Positions 36,628 through 45,294 of a DNA stretch of 64,000 bases are shown piece after piece. Below the pieces are notes generated by a model, which ran no database searches, had not been told where the DNA came from, and saw only the letters and a list, made by a program, of their open reading frames with translations. The stretch is taken from positions 3,683,034 to 3,747,033 of the forward strand of contig NZ_CP054691.1 of assembly GCF_013348785.1 (NCBI RefSeq), in the 5' to 3' direction. A program made the translations under genes and the position numbers. Origin of the DNA: Gordonia sp. X0973. GTDB taxonomy: Bacteria; Actinomycetota; Actinomycetes; Mycobacteriales; Mycobacteriaceae. The first letter of the stretch is position 1. Each line of letters opens with the position of its first letter.

Positions 36628-37727
36628 CCCATCGTCCGCAGCGCGGTGGCGAGGTGGTCCAGGTCCTCCCGCGTCGCGTCGAGGTGCGGGGAGAGGCGCA
36701 GCACCGCGTCGTCGCGCATCAACGGTGTGCGCTCCGGCCCGGCCGGTGTGACGAGCAGGCCGATCTTGCGCAGATGGGCGGCCGCGGCGACGACGTCGGC
36801 GGTCTGAAAACCAGGCGGGGGAGCCAGGGTGACCAGCGCCGACGGTTCGTCGACCGGTTCCACCACCTCCCAGCTCGCGATTCCGGTCAGGCGCTCGCGC
36901 ACCGCCGCACCGATGGCCGCCAGTTCGTCGAACACCTTCTGCGGTCCCGCTTCGATCAATTCCGACACCGCCTGCCCCAGACCCAGGCGACCGGCGACGA
37001 AGCCGCCGGTGGTCCCCGCGTCGGCCTCGGCGATGTCGATGCGCAGCCGGGAGTCGGGGCGGACCGCAGCGAATCCCACGCCGCGTGGACCGGTGAGCCA
37101 TTTGCGACTGGTCCCGTAGACGACGTCGGCACCGGTGATGGTGGGTACGTGACCGACCGCCTGCGCCACGTCGACGACGACGGGGACGTCGGCGGCGTGG
37201 GCGATCTCGACGATCGTGGCGACCGGCTGGACCACGCCGCTGCCGGATCCGATCTGGCAGACGTGGATGAAATCGGGCTGCTCGAACTGCAGCATGTTTT
37301 CCAACGCATCGGTGTCGACGTGCCCGTACACGTCGACGTTGGGGAGGGTGTGTACCGCGTATCCGCGACGCTCGAATTCGACGAGATTCGGCCCGAACTC
37401 GTTGCGCGCCACCCACACCGTGCTGGCGATCGGCAGGTTCGCGACTCCGAGCAGGGCGCGCAGGGCGGCCCTGGCGGTGTCGCGGAAGAACAGTTCGTCC
37501 GCGTGGTGGCCGAGGAGCGCGGCGAGTTCGCGCGAGCCGCGGTCGAGTTCGGCGGCCGCGGCGTCCATCGCGACATACGAGCCCTGCTTGGACTCCTCCC
37601 ACAGGTGGTTGGTGACCGTCTCGATGACCGCGTTCGACGAGCGACCGGCCGACGCCGAGTCCCATGCCACGATTTCGGGCTCGACGCGCGCGGCGTGCCA
37701 AGCCGATCCGAGCTCGCTGAGAAACAT
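36621..37727 (-). CDS. PLP-dependent enzyme, EgtE-like (aminotransferase class V fold)
   Basis: A 368-residue PLP enzyme. The cofactor lysine is K209 in VYGTSRKWLTGPRGVGF, with the aspartate in PVVVDVAQAVGHV. The sequence resembles EgtE, the C-S lyase of ergothioneine synthesis (similar GYAVHTLP, SWEVVEPVD and LRLSPHLD segments, from memory). It lacks egtABCD neighbours, so it may be an EgtE paralogue with another substrate. ATG 37727 has GGGAGA 5 bases upstream; an in-frame start at 37814 would crowd the divergent gene. Confidence 0.75.
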   Translation of the reverse strand: MFLSELGSAWHAARVEPEIVAWDSASAGRSSNAVIETVTNHLWEESKQGSYVAMDAAAAELDRGSRELAALLGHHADELFFRDTARAALRALLGVANLPIASTVWVARNEFGPNLVEFERRGYAVHTLPNVDVYGHVDTDALENMLQFEQPDFIHVCQIGSGSGVVQPVATIVEIAHAADVPVVVDVAQAVGHVPTITGADVVYGTSRKWLTGPRGVGFAAVRPDSRLRIDIAEADAGTTGGFVAGRLGLGQAVSELIEAGPQKVFDELAAIGAAVRERLTGIASWEVVEPVDEPSALVTLAPPPGFQTADVVAAAAHLRKIGLLVTPAGPERTPLMRDDAVLRLSPHLDATREDLDHLATALRTMGY

Positions 37728-37819
37728 GTCTCCCAATCTATCCCCGCCCGGTGGCGGTTCGGAGACCACCTCGTGCCCGGGTGCGGGAACCGAATGGGGG
37801 CGGGCTGCGTCCAAGGAAT

Positions 37820-38341
37820 ATGGACCCGTCGCTCATCGCCCACACCTTCGGCACCGGGATCGGGGGCACCCACACCTGGTACGCACCGGCCGACGTCGAC
37901 CTCAACGGCGACGGCCGCCTCGATTCGGTACGCCTCGACTTCGACGGCGACGGCCTGGTCGACGATCTGATGGTCGACCTCGACGGGGACGGTATCGCCG
38001 ACCTCGCCGCACTCGACCTCGATGACGACGGGGTGGTCGACGCCTTCTTCACCGATACCGGCAACGGGACGTGGTCGGTGTCTGCGCCCGCTCCAACAGG
38101 TATCGGCGGCCAACCCCCTGGCGCACCCGACGAGCCGCCGAAGCCAGCACCGCCGCCGGGTCGGGTGTCGGTACCGATCGATCTCGACGGGGACGGCCGA
38201 CCCGATGCGACGCTGGTCAGCGGGCCGGGGCCGGGTGGTGAGCTCCGCGTCGACACGGACGGCGACGGGGTGTGGGACACCGCGCTCGTCGACTCCGACG
38301 GGGACGGGGTCATCGACGAAGTGCGGCAGCGCAAACCGTGA
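37820..38341 (+). CDS. D-x-D-G-D-G repeat protein (DUF6802-like)
   Basis: A 173-residue acidic protein with at least six DxDGDG-type loops (VDLNGDGRLD, LDFDGDGLVD, VDLDGDGIAD, IDLDGDGRPD, VDTDGDGVWD, VDSDGDGVID) in two blocks split by a proline-rich linker (about 100-130). Such loops usually bind calcium. There is no signal peptide. ATG 37820 has AAGGA 4 bases upstream. It resembles the 97-residue protein at 2273-2566. Function is unknown. Confidence 0.7.
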   Translation: MDPSLIAHTFGTGIGGTHTWYAPADVDLNGDGRLDSVRLDFDGDGLVDDLMVDLDGDGIADLAALDLDDDGVVDAFFTDTGNGTWSVSAPAPTGIGGQPPGAPDEPPKPAPPPGRVSVPIDLDGDGRPDATLVSGPGPGGELRVDTDGDGVWDTALVDSDGDGVIDEVRQRKP

Positions 38342-38376
38342 CGACCGGGTCTCCCGGATTCGGGCATACTCGGGGG

Positions 38377-38778
38377 ATGAAGACGATCCTCAACATCATC
38401 TGGCTGGTGCTGTGCGGACTGTGGATGGCGATCGGCTACGCGCTCGCCGGCGTCGTCTGCTGCATCTTGATCGTCACCATCCCGTTCGGCATCGCGTCGT
38501 TCCGGATGGCGAACTACGCCCTGTGGCCGTTCGGCCGCACCATCGAGCGCAAGCCGACGGCGGGCACGATGTCGCTGATCGGAAACATCATCTGGCTGAT
38601 CGTCGCCGGGATCTGGCTGGCCATCGGCCACATCACCGCGGGGATCGCCATGTGCGCGACGATCATCGGGATCCCGTTGGGCATCGCCAGCTTCAAGATG
38701 GTCCCGATCTCCCTCATGCCGCTCGGCGTGGAGATCGTCCCCACCGGCTCCGACCGCGCGGTCACCGTCAACGCCTGA
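38377..38778 (+). CDS. YccF family membrane protein
   Basis: A 133-residue protein made of two similar halves, each with a hydrophobic pair and the YccF pattern (NIIWLVLCGLWMAIGY with IPFGIASFRM; NIIWLIVAGIWLAIGH with IPLGIASFKM). The internal duplication is clear. Function is unknown. ATG 38377 follows GGGGG. It lies 35 bases downstream of the D-rich protein gene, same strand. Confidence 0.9.
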   Translation: MKTILNIIWLVLCGLWMAIGYALAGVVCCILIVTIPFGIASFRMANYALWPFGRTIERKPTAGTMSLIGNIIWLIVAGIWLAIGHITAGIAMCATIIGIPLGIASFKMVPISLMPLGVEIVPTGSDRAVTVNA

Positions 38779-38799
38779 CGGCCAGCTCCACGGGAGTGG

Positions 38800-40332
38800 T
38801 CAGCCGGCGATCTCCTCGACGGCGGGACGGGCACGGTCGGCATCGGCGGGCACCAGCCCGATCCGGGTGCGGCGCTCAAGCACGTCGTCGACGGTGAGTG
38901 CGCCCTCGTGGGTGAAGGCGAATTCGATCTCGGCGCGGGTCACGTCGATGCCGTCGACGATTGGGGCGAGGGGATCGGGGACGGTCGCCACCTCGACCAC
39001 GCGCGGCGCCTCGGCCCCGAAGCGGGCGATCAGCGACGCGGGTAGCCCGGACACAGCAGCCGCATCGGTGTGCACGCCGCGCGGCGCAGTCGCGCCCACC
39101 AGCGGAACCGACGTCGTGACACAGGCCGACGCGGTCAGCCCGGCCGCGGACACCGCGGCGTCGACGGCATCCTGCGCCATCTGCCGATAGGTCGTGAGCT
39201 TGCCGCCGATGACGCTGACCATCGTCTTGTCAGTGACCCGGACGTCGTGGCGCCGGGAGACGTCGGCGAGCGATCCGCCGTCGCCGCCGGCCGTGTCGAT
39301 CAGCGGGCGCAGACCCGAGTAGGTGCCGCGGATGTCGGCGCGGGTCACCGGGATCGCCAAGGCGGTGTTGACGGTGTCGAGGAGAAAGTCGATCTCCTCG
39401 TCGTCCGGGGTCGGGACGTCGGGGATCGGCCCGGCGGCATCCACGTCGGTCAGCCCCAGGTAGACGCGGCCGAGCTGTTCGGGGAGGACGAAGACGAAAC
39501 GGCTGGTCGAGCCGGGGATCTGCACCGTCAACGCACCCGTCGGATTGCCGAAGGTCTCCGCGTCGAAGACGAGATGGGTGCCGCGGCTGGGGCGGATGCT
39601 CAGCGTCGAGTCGATTCCGGCGGCCCACACGCCCGTCGCGTTGACCACCGAGCGTGCGGCGACGGCGAACTCGACGCCGTCGACCTCGTCGAACAAGACC
39701 GCGCCACCGCCGTCGGCGCGCACCGCACGCACCCGGGTGAGGATCTGCGCGCCGTACCCCGCGGCGGTGCGGGCGATCGCCGTGACCAGCCGGGCGTCGT
39801 CGATCAGTTGCCCGTCGGTGGTCGACGCGCCGCCGCGCAGCCCGTGCCTGCGCACCGTCGGGCAGGCGGCGAGGACCTCGAGCGCCGACAGCCGCTTGGG
39901 TCCGGGCAGGACATCCGACGGTGTGTGGGCGACGCGGCGCAGCACGTCACCGGCGAGGAATCCAGCGCGGACCAGCAGGTCGCTGGTGCGCACGCCGTAG
40001 TCGGGGACGATCTGGCGCACGGGTGTGATGAGGTGCGGCGCGATCGTGGTCATCAGGTGATGGCGTTCGACCGCGCTCTCCCGGGCGATGCCGACGTCGC
40101 CGGAGGCCAGGTAGCGCAGGCCGCCGTGGACCAGCTTGCTGCTCCAGCGCGACGTGCCGAAAGCCAGGTCGTCGGCCTCGACGAGCGCCACCGACAATCC
40201 TCGGGTCGCGGCGTCGAGCGCCACGCCGACGCCGGTCACCCCACCGCCGATCACCAGGACGTCGAGCGGCTCGGTCCGCCGCGTGAGCGCCGCCAGGTCG
40301 TCTCGTCGTCGGGTCACGTTCAGTACGGTCAT
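38800..40332 (-). CDS. glpD: FAD-dependent glycerol-3-phosphate dehydrogenase
   Basis: Oxidises glycerol-3-phosphate to dihydroxyacetone phosphate and passes electrons to quinone. The 510 residues start with the FAD fold (VLVIGGGVTGVGVALDAATRG) and SSKLVHGGLRYL. GLRPLIDTAGGD, GGKLTTYRQMA and the C-terminal DUF-type domain follow. ATG 40332 has GAGGAGAACCG upstream and overlaps the TetR stop by four bases. The arrangement glpD-TetR / flavoprotein-lipid kinase equals Rv2249c-Rv2252. Confidence 0.95.
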   Translation of the reverse strand: MTVLNVTRRRDDLAALTRRTEPLDVLVIGGGVTGVGVALDAATRGLSVALVEADDLAFGTSRWSSKLVHGGLRYLASGDVGIARESAVERHHLMTTIAPHLITPVRQIVPDYGVRTSDLLVRAGFLAGDVLRRVAHTPSDVLPGPKRLSALEVLAACPTVRRHGLRGGASTTDGQLIDDARLVTAIARTAAGYGAQILTRVRAVRADGGGAVLFDEVDGVEFAVAARSVVNATGVWAAGIDSTLSIRPSRGTHLVFDAETFGNPTGALTVQIPGSTSRFVFVLPEQLGRVYLGLTDVDAAGPIPDVPTPDDEEIDFLLDTVNTALAIPVTRADIRGTYSGLRPLIDTAGGDGGSLADVSRRHDVRVTDKTMVSVIGGKLTTYRQMAQDAVDAAVSAAGLTASACVTTSVPLVGATAPRGVHTDAAAVSGLPASLIARFGAEAPRVVEVATVPDPLAPIVDGIDVTRAEIEFAFTHEGALTVDDVLERRTRIGLVPADADRARPAVEEIAG

Positions 40333-40976
40333 CGGTTCTCCTCGCCGGGGATTTGAAGGTAGCTCGCCAACGCGCGGTGCAGTTCGGTGGACCACTCCTC
40401 ACCGAGGATCGGTTCGACGAGGCTCCGCGACTGCACCGCCGACTGGGTGATGAGCAGGACCATGGCGGCGAGCTTGTCCGGTTCGCCGTCACGGACCCAG
40501 CCGTCGGCCTGCCCCTGCTCGATCCCGTCGGCCAACAGCCGCAGCAGGCTGCGCTGACTGGTGCCGAGGCGGTCGAAGACGTAGGGCTGCCAGAAGTCCG
40601 GGCGGGTGCTCCACAGCTGCGCGAACAGCTCGTCGTCGCGGATGGCGCCGGCCACCCGGACGATCTGGTCGATCGCCGCGCCGAATCCGCTGCGCGTGCG
40701 CAGCGGAGTGGTCGCCTGCACGGCCGCGACGATCCGCGTGATCTCGCGGTGGCACAGGTCGCGGACGACGGCATCGAGGTCGGCCCACCGGCGGTACACC
40801 GTCGGGCGGCTGACCCCGGCCGCGCGCGCGACGTCGGCCAGGCTGACCTTGCGGCCCTGCTGCCGGAGGATCTCCTCGCGGGCGGCGTCGAGCACGCGGG
40901 TGCCCAGTTCGTCGCTCGAGGTGGAGGTGCCCGTCTCGGAGACGAATTCGCCCGATCCTGCATTACGAATTGACAT
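40329..40976 (-). CDS. TetR family regulator
   Basis: A 215-residue repressor-type protein. The helix-turn-helix is SLADVARAAGVSRPTVYRRW (residues ~45-64), followed by an all-helical ligand domain. It is translated ahead of glpD with a 4-base overlap and is divergent from the flavoprotein with only 20 bp between start codons, so it very likely controls both units. ATG 40976 is preferred over GTG 40988, which would sit inside the shared operator. Confidence 0.88.
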   Translation of the reverse strand: MSIRNAGSGEFVSETGTSTSSDELGTRVLDAAREEILRQQGRKVSLADVARAAGVSRPTVYRRWADLDAVVRDLCHREITRIVAAVQATTPLRTRSGFGAAIDQIVRVAGAIRDDELFAQLWSTRPDFWQPYVFDRLGTSQRSLLRLLADGIEQGQADGWVRDGEPDKLAAMVLLITQSAVQSRSLVEPILGEEWSTELHRALASYLQIPGEENR

Positions 40977-40979
40977 GAT

Positions 40980-40988
40980 GTGTAACAC
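40980..40988. promoter_or_regulatory. Candidate operator between TetR and the flavoprotein gene
   Basis: GTGT-A-ACAC is a perfect inverted repeat around one base, centred in the 20-bp gap between the divergent starts (40976 and 40997). The position suits autorepression by the TetR protein; the site is short. Confidence 0.4.
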
Positions 40989-40996
40989 TGTATCGC

Positions 40997-42631
40997 ATGA
41001 ATGCTGGATTTGACCCCGAACTGCACAAAGTCCCCGCCCCGCCGATGCGCTGGGACGCCTGGGGCGACCCCGAACTGGCCGCCCCCCTGTCCGAGGGCAC
41101 CTCCACGCTGATCCGCGGAATGCTCGGCGTCTCCGGTGACGTGACCCTCCCGACGATCGACCCGGCGACCGTCGCCGTCTCGCCGAGTCGCCTGTCCGCC
41201 GACGATCTGCGCGGACTGCGCGGCATCGTCGGCGACGACTGGGTGTCGGCCGCCGATGCCGACCGCCTGGTCCGCGCCGGCGGCAAGTCGACGCCCGACC
41301 TGCTGCGACGCCGACAATCCAACCAGGATGCGCCGGATGCCGTTGTGGTCCCGGCGACCGACGACGAGGTCGCCGCGCTGCTGGCCTGGGCCGCCGAGCA
41401 GGGGGTCGCCGTGGTGCCCTTCGGCGGCGGCACCAGCGTCGTCGGCGGCGTCGACCCCGAGGCCGGCAGATTCCGCGCCGCCGTCTCCGTCGACCTGCGT
41501 CGCATGAACGCCCTCATCGACCTCGACGAGGTCTCCCAGATCGCCACCCTCGGTGCGGGGCTCACCGGTCCCGACGCGGAGAAACTGCTCGGCGAGCGCG
41601 GCTATTCGATCGGCCACTTCCCGCAGAGTTTCCGCTACGCGACGATCGGCGGTTTCGCCGTCACCCGCTCGTCGGGACAGGCGTCGGCCGGATACGGCCG
41701 CTTCGACGACATGGTGCAGGCACTCACCCTCGTCACCCCGAAGGGCGTGCTGGAGGCCGGCCGGTCGCCGAAGAACGCCGTCGGCCCGGATCTGCGCCAG
41801 CTGGTCATGGGTTCCGAGGGTGCCTTCGGCATCGTCACCCGGGTGTCGGTGCGCGTACACCGCGTGCCCGAGGCCACCGAGTACGAGGCCTGGCGCTTCG
41901 ACTCCTTCGCCGACGCCGCCGCCGCCTTCCGCGGTACCGCGCAGGAGGGCGTGATGCCGACGGTCATGCGCGTCTCCGACGAGGTGGAGACCGCGCTCAA
42001 CCTGGCCCGCCCCACCGAGATCGGCGAAGAGGCCGCCGAGGAGACCCCGGCACCGCCCGGCGGCTGCCTGGCGATCACGACCTTCGAGGGCTCACCCGCC
42101 GCGGTCGCGGCCCGCGCCGGTGTGGTCCGCGAGATCTTCGCCGGTGCCGGCGGGCAATCGCTCGGCGAGGCGGCGGCCAAGACCTGGGAGCACGGCCGCT
42201 TCTCCGGCCCGTACCTGCGGGATGCGTTGCTCGACATCGGCGTCGGCTGCGAGACGCTGGAGACGGTCACCACCTGGAGCAACCTCGACAAGCTGAAGAC
42301 CGCGGTCACCGCCGCCCTCACCGAGGCGCTGCCCGAGCCGACCGTCGTGATGTGCCACATCTCGCACACCTACGCCACCGGCGCATCGCTGTACTTCACC
42401 GTCGTCTACCGCCAGGACGACACCCCGCTCGACCAGTGGCTGGCCGCCAAGAAGAAGGTCAGCCAGGCCATCGTCGACGCCGGGGCCTCCATCACGCATC
42501 ACCACGCCGTCGGTCGCGACCACCAGCCGTGGCTGGCCGACGAGATCGGCACCCTCGGCGTGGACATCCTCACCGCGGTCAAATCCGCGGTCGACCCCGC
42601 CGGCGTCTGCAACCCGGGCAAACTGGTCTGA
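40997..42631 (+). CDS. FAD-linked oxidase, alkyl-DHAP synthase-like (Rv2251-like)
   Basis: A 544-residue flavoprotein of the VAO/AgpS type. The FAD-binding region has VVVPATDDEV and PFGGGTSVVGG (from residue ~141). The C-terminal catalytic region carries the His cluster ITHHHAVGRDHQPWL and ends with VDPAGVCNPGKLV. AgpS enzymes swap the acyl group of acyl-DHAP for a fatty alcohol to make ether lipids. Whether that happens here is inferred from family and from the neighbouring lipid kinase and glpD. The stop overlaps the kinase start (TGATG). Confidence 0.85.
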   Translation: MNAGFDPELHKVPAPPMRWDAWGDPELAAPLSEGTSTLIRGMLGVSGDVTLPTIDPATVAVSPSRLSADDLRGLRGIVGDDWVSAADADRLVRAGGKSTPDLLRRRQSNQDAPDAVVVPATDDEVAALLAWAAEQGVAVVPFGGGTSVVGGVDPEAGRFRAAVSVDLRRMNALIDLDEVSQIATLGAGLTGPDAEKLLGERGYSIGHFPQSFRYATIGGFAVTRSSGQASAGYGRFDDMVQALTLVTPKGVLEAGRSPKNAVGPDLRQLVMGSEGAFGIVTRVSVRVHRVPEATEYEAWRFDSFADAAAAFRGTAQEGVMPTVMRVSDEVETALNLARPTEIGEEAAEETPAPPGGCLAITTFEGSPAAVAARAGVVREIFAGAGGQSLGEAAAKTWEHGRFSGPYLRDALLDIGVGCETLETVTTWSNLDKLKTAVTAALTEALPEPTVVMCHISHTYATGASLYFTVVYRQDDTPLDQWLAAKKKVSQAIVDAGASITHHHAVGRDHQPWLADEIGTLGVDILTAVKSAVDPAGVCNPGKLV

Positions 42632-43551
42632 TGCCGATCCGATCCCTGGCGATCCTCGCCAACCCGCTCGCCCGCAAAGGCACCGGGCTGGCGATCGCCG
42701 CCCAGGTCGAGCAGCTGCTACATGCGCGCGGCGTGCGGGTGCGGCTCGTCGCCGGCCGTGATCTCGACGACGCGCGGCGGCTCGCCGAAGAGGCCGTCGC
42801 CGACGACGAGATCGACGCGCTGGTCGCCGTCGGCGGCGACGGCAGCATCCGCCTGGCCTTGGAGGCGGCGGCGACCGTCGGGTCCGACACCCCGGTGGGC
42901 ATCGTCCCGGCCGGCACCGGAAACGACCTTGCGCGCACCCTCGGCATCCCCCACAAGAATCTGCCCCGCGCCGTCGACATCATCGCGGCCGGTCATTCCC
43001 GCGCCCTCGACCTGGGACGCGTGCGGATGGACTCGGGGGAGACCGTCCTCTTCGTCACCGTCGCCGCGACCGGCTTCGACGCCGACGTGACGATCCGCGC
43101 CAACCAGATGCGTTGGCCCCGCGGGCAGGCGCGCTACCTGGTCGCCGCGATCAGGGAGATCTCCAAGCTGCGGGTGCGCCACTTCACCGTCTCCGTCGAC
43201 GGGCGCGGTGTCGTCGACGGCGACGTGCTCTTCGCCGCCATCGGCAACACCACGTCGTATGGCGGCGGCATGCTCATCACCCCCGACGCCGACGTACACG
43301 ATGGCCTGCTCGACGTGACGATCGCGACGAAGTCGCCCGAGGTCGGGCGCGGCACCCTGCTGCGCCTGATGCCGACGGTGTTCAAGGGCACCCACGTGCA
43401 TCACCCGCTGGTCCGCACCGCGCGCGGCGCGACGGTGCGCGTCGAATCCGACCCGCCCGCCTTCATCTCCGTCGACGGGGACATCGTCGGGAAGTTGCCG
43501 GCAACATTCGACACCCTCCCGGGTGCCGCGCACGTGCTGCTTCCCGGCTAG
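42631..43551 (+). CDS. Diacylglycerol/lipid kinase (Rv2252-like)
   Basis: A 306-residue DagK/YegS-type kinase. ATP-binding motifs are GGDGS (68-72) and PAGTGND (93-99); VSVDGDIVGKLP near the end is the usual DGE-like segment (here DGD). The family phosphorylates diacylglycerol or other lipids to feed phospholipid synthesis; Rv2252 is linked to PIM synthesis (from memory). It is coupled to the flavoprotein by a 1-base overlap. It probably acts with it on ether or acyl glycerolipids. Confidence 0.9.
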   Translation: MPIRSLAILANPLARKGTGLAIAAQVEQLLHARGVRVRLVAGRDLDDARRLAEEAVADDEIDALVAVGGDGSIRLALEAAATVGSDTPVGIVPAGTGNDLARTLGIPHKNLPRAVDIIAAGHSRALDLGRVRMDSGETVLFVTVAATGFDADVTIRANQMRWPRGQARYLVAAIREISKLRVRHFTVSVDGRGVVDGDVLFAAIGNTTSYGGGMLITPDADVHDGLLDVTIATKSPEVGRGTLLRLMPTVFKGTHVHHPLVRTARGATVRVESDPPAFISVDGDIVGKLPATFDTLPGAAHVLLPG

Positions 43552-43672
43552 TAGCGTTCCGGCTTCGGGGCGAACTCCCGGCGGACATCTGTGACCACAT
43601 GCGGGTAACAAACGTCCGCACTAGTCGCAGCCTCCGCCAATACAGACACGCCAGTGACTCCTGAGACGAAAA

Positions 43673-43686
43673 CGTTCCGCGGAACG
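43673..43686. promoter_or_regulatory. 14-bp perfect palindrome CGTTCCGCGGAACG
   Basis: A self-complementary site lies in the 217-bp gap between the convergent kinase and pcnA genes. With no loop it is unlikely to be a terminator. It could be a protein-binding site or chance in GC-rich DNA. Confidence 0.3.
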
Positions 43687-43768
43687 CCACTCACGTCACA
43701 CTAGTTTCCACCTGATCGATAACCCCGCTGACCGAGGCGTTGGTGGATGACCGAAAGACGTAGCGGCC

Positions 43769-45208
43769 TCAGCCGTTCTCGGCCCACCAGCGGCGCAGTT
43801 CGGCCTCGGCTTCGTCGCGGTCGAGGGGTCCGCGATCGAGGCGCACCTCTTTGAGGTGCTTCCACGCCTTGCCGACCAGCGGTCCGGGCGGAATGCCGAG
43901 CAGCTCCATGATGGCGTTGCCGTCGAGATCGGGGCGGACGCGCTGCAGGTCCTCGGCAGCGGCGATCTCGGCGATCCGGCGCTCGAGGTCGTCGTAGTTC
44001 TCCTGCAGTCGCCGCGCCCGGCGCTTGTTGCGCGTCGTGCAGTCCGCCCGCACCAGCTTGTGCAGCCGATCCAGCAGGGGACCCGCGTCGGTGACGTAGC
44101 GGCGCACGGCGGCGTCGGTCCACTTCCCGTCGCCGTATCCGTGGAACCGCAGGTGCAGGAACACCAGCTGGGAGATGTCGTCGACCCACGCCTTCGGGTA
44201 CTTCAACGCGCGCAACCGCTTGCGGGCCATCTTCGCGCCGACCACCTCGTGGTGGTGGAAGCTGACGCCGCCGCCCTCCTCGTGTTTGCGGGTCGCGGGC
44301 TTGCCGATGTCGTGCAGCAACGCCGCCCACCGCAGGATCGGGTCGGGATCGCCGGTTTCCAGGTCGATCGCCTGCTGCAGCACCGTCAGCGAATGGGCGT
44401 ACACGTCCTTGTGTTGGTGGTGCTCGTCGATCGTCAGCTTCATCCCCGGCACCTCGGGGATGACCTGCTCGGCGAGGCCGCTCTCGACGAGCAGGTCGAT
44501 GCCCTCGATCGCGTGCTCCCCGCAGATCATCTTGTCCAGCTCGACGCGAACCCGCTCCGCGGTGATCCGATTGATCTGCGGTGCCATCGTCACGATCGCG
44601 TCGAAAGTGCGCGGCGCGACCCGGAATCCCAACTGCGCGACGAACCGGACCGCGCGCAGCATCCGCAGCGGGTCGTCGCCGAAGGACTGCTCCGGGGCGG
44701 CCGGGGTGTCGATGACCCCGGCGAGCAGCGCGGTCATCCCGTCGAGCGGATCGTGGAAGTCCGCCGCCCCGTCGCCGGTGATGGCGACCGCCATCGCATT
44801 GATGGTGAAGTCGCGGCGGACCAGATCACCGTCGAGGGTGTCGCCGAAGGTCACCGTCGGATTCCGACTCTGCTGGTCGTAGGAGTCGCTGCGGTAGGTG
44901 GTGATCTCGACGAGGTGTTCGCCCTTGCGCGCGCTGACCGTCCCGAAGGCGATGCCGGTGTCCCACACGGTGTCGGCCCAGGAATCCAGGATGCGGGCGA
45001 TCACCTCGGGTCGGGCATCGGTCGTGAAGTCCAAGTCGTTGCCGAGACGGCCCAGCACCGCGTCGCGCACCGATCCACCCACCAGGTAGAGCTCGTGGCC
45101 GGCGTCGGCGAACAGCTGCCCCAACGGGTTGAGAACCTCGCCGAGGCCGCGCAGCGAGACAGCCGCCGCGGCCAATAGCCGCGTGCGCCGCAAATCGGAC
45201 TCGGTCAC
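43769..45208 (-). CDS. pcnA: CCA tRNA nucleotidyltransferase
   Basis: Adds or repairs the 3' CCA end of tRNAs. The 479 residues match actinobacterial Rv3907c in length. The nucleotidyltransferase site is LVGGSVRDAVLG with D58/D60 in GNDLDFTTDARP. RRDFTINAMA and RDPL-type RNA-binding motifs follow, then an HD domain (ALLHDIGKP, FHHHEVVGA). GTG 45208 is chosen over the in-frame 45238 start; TAGGCT lies 8 bases upstream. It is divergent from the NUDIX gene (86-bp gap). Confidence 0.95.
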   Translation of the reverse strand: MTESDLRRTRLLAAAAVSLRGLGEVLNPLGQLFADAGHELYLVGGSVRDAVLGRLGNDLDFTTDARPEVIARILDSWADTVWDTGIAFGTVSARKGEHLVEITTYRSDSYDQQSRNPTVTFGDTLDGDLVRRDFTINAMAVAITGDGAADFHDPLDGMTALLAGVIDTPAAPEQSFGDDPLRMLRAVRFVAQLGFRVAPRTFDAIVTMAPQINRITAERVRVELDKMICGEHAIEGIDLLVESGLAEQVIPEVPGMKLTIDEHHQHKDVYAHSLTVLQQAIDLETGDPDPILRWAALLHDIGKPATRKHEEGGGVSFHHHEVVGAKMARKRLRALKYPKAWVDDISQLVFLHLRFHGYGDGKWTDAAVRRYVTDAGPLLDRLHKLVRADCTTRNKRRARRLQENYDDLERRIAEIAAAEDLQRVRPDLDGNAIMELLGIPPGPLVGKAWKHLKEVRLDRGPLDRDEAEAELRRWWAENG

Positions 45209-45294
45209 GGGGTGACAGCCTATCGGTCGCGGACACAATCGCGCATCGCGGCGTCCACGGCAAACTTGAGGTTACGTACGGCTAGCATCGAAGC

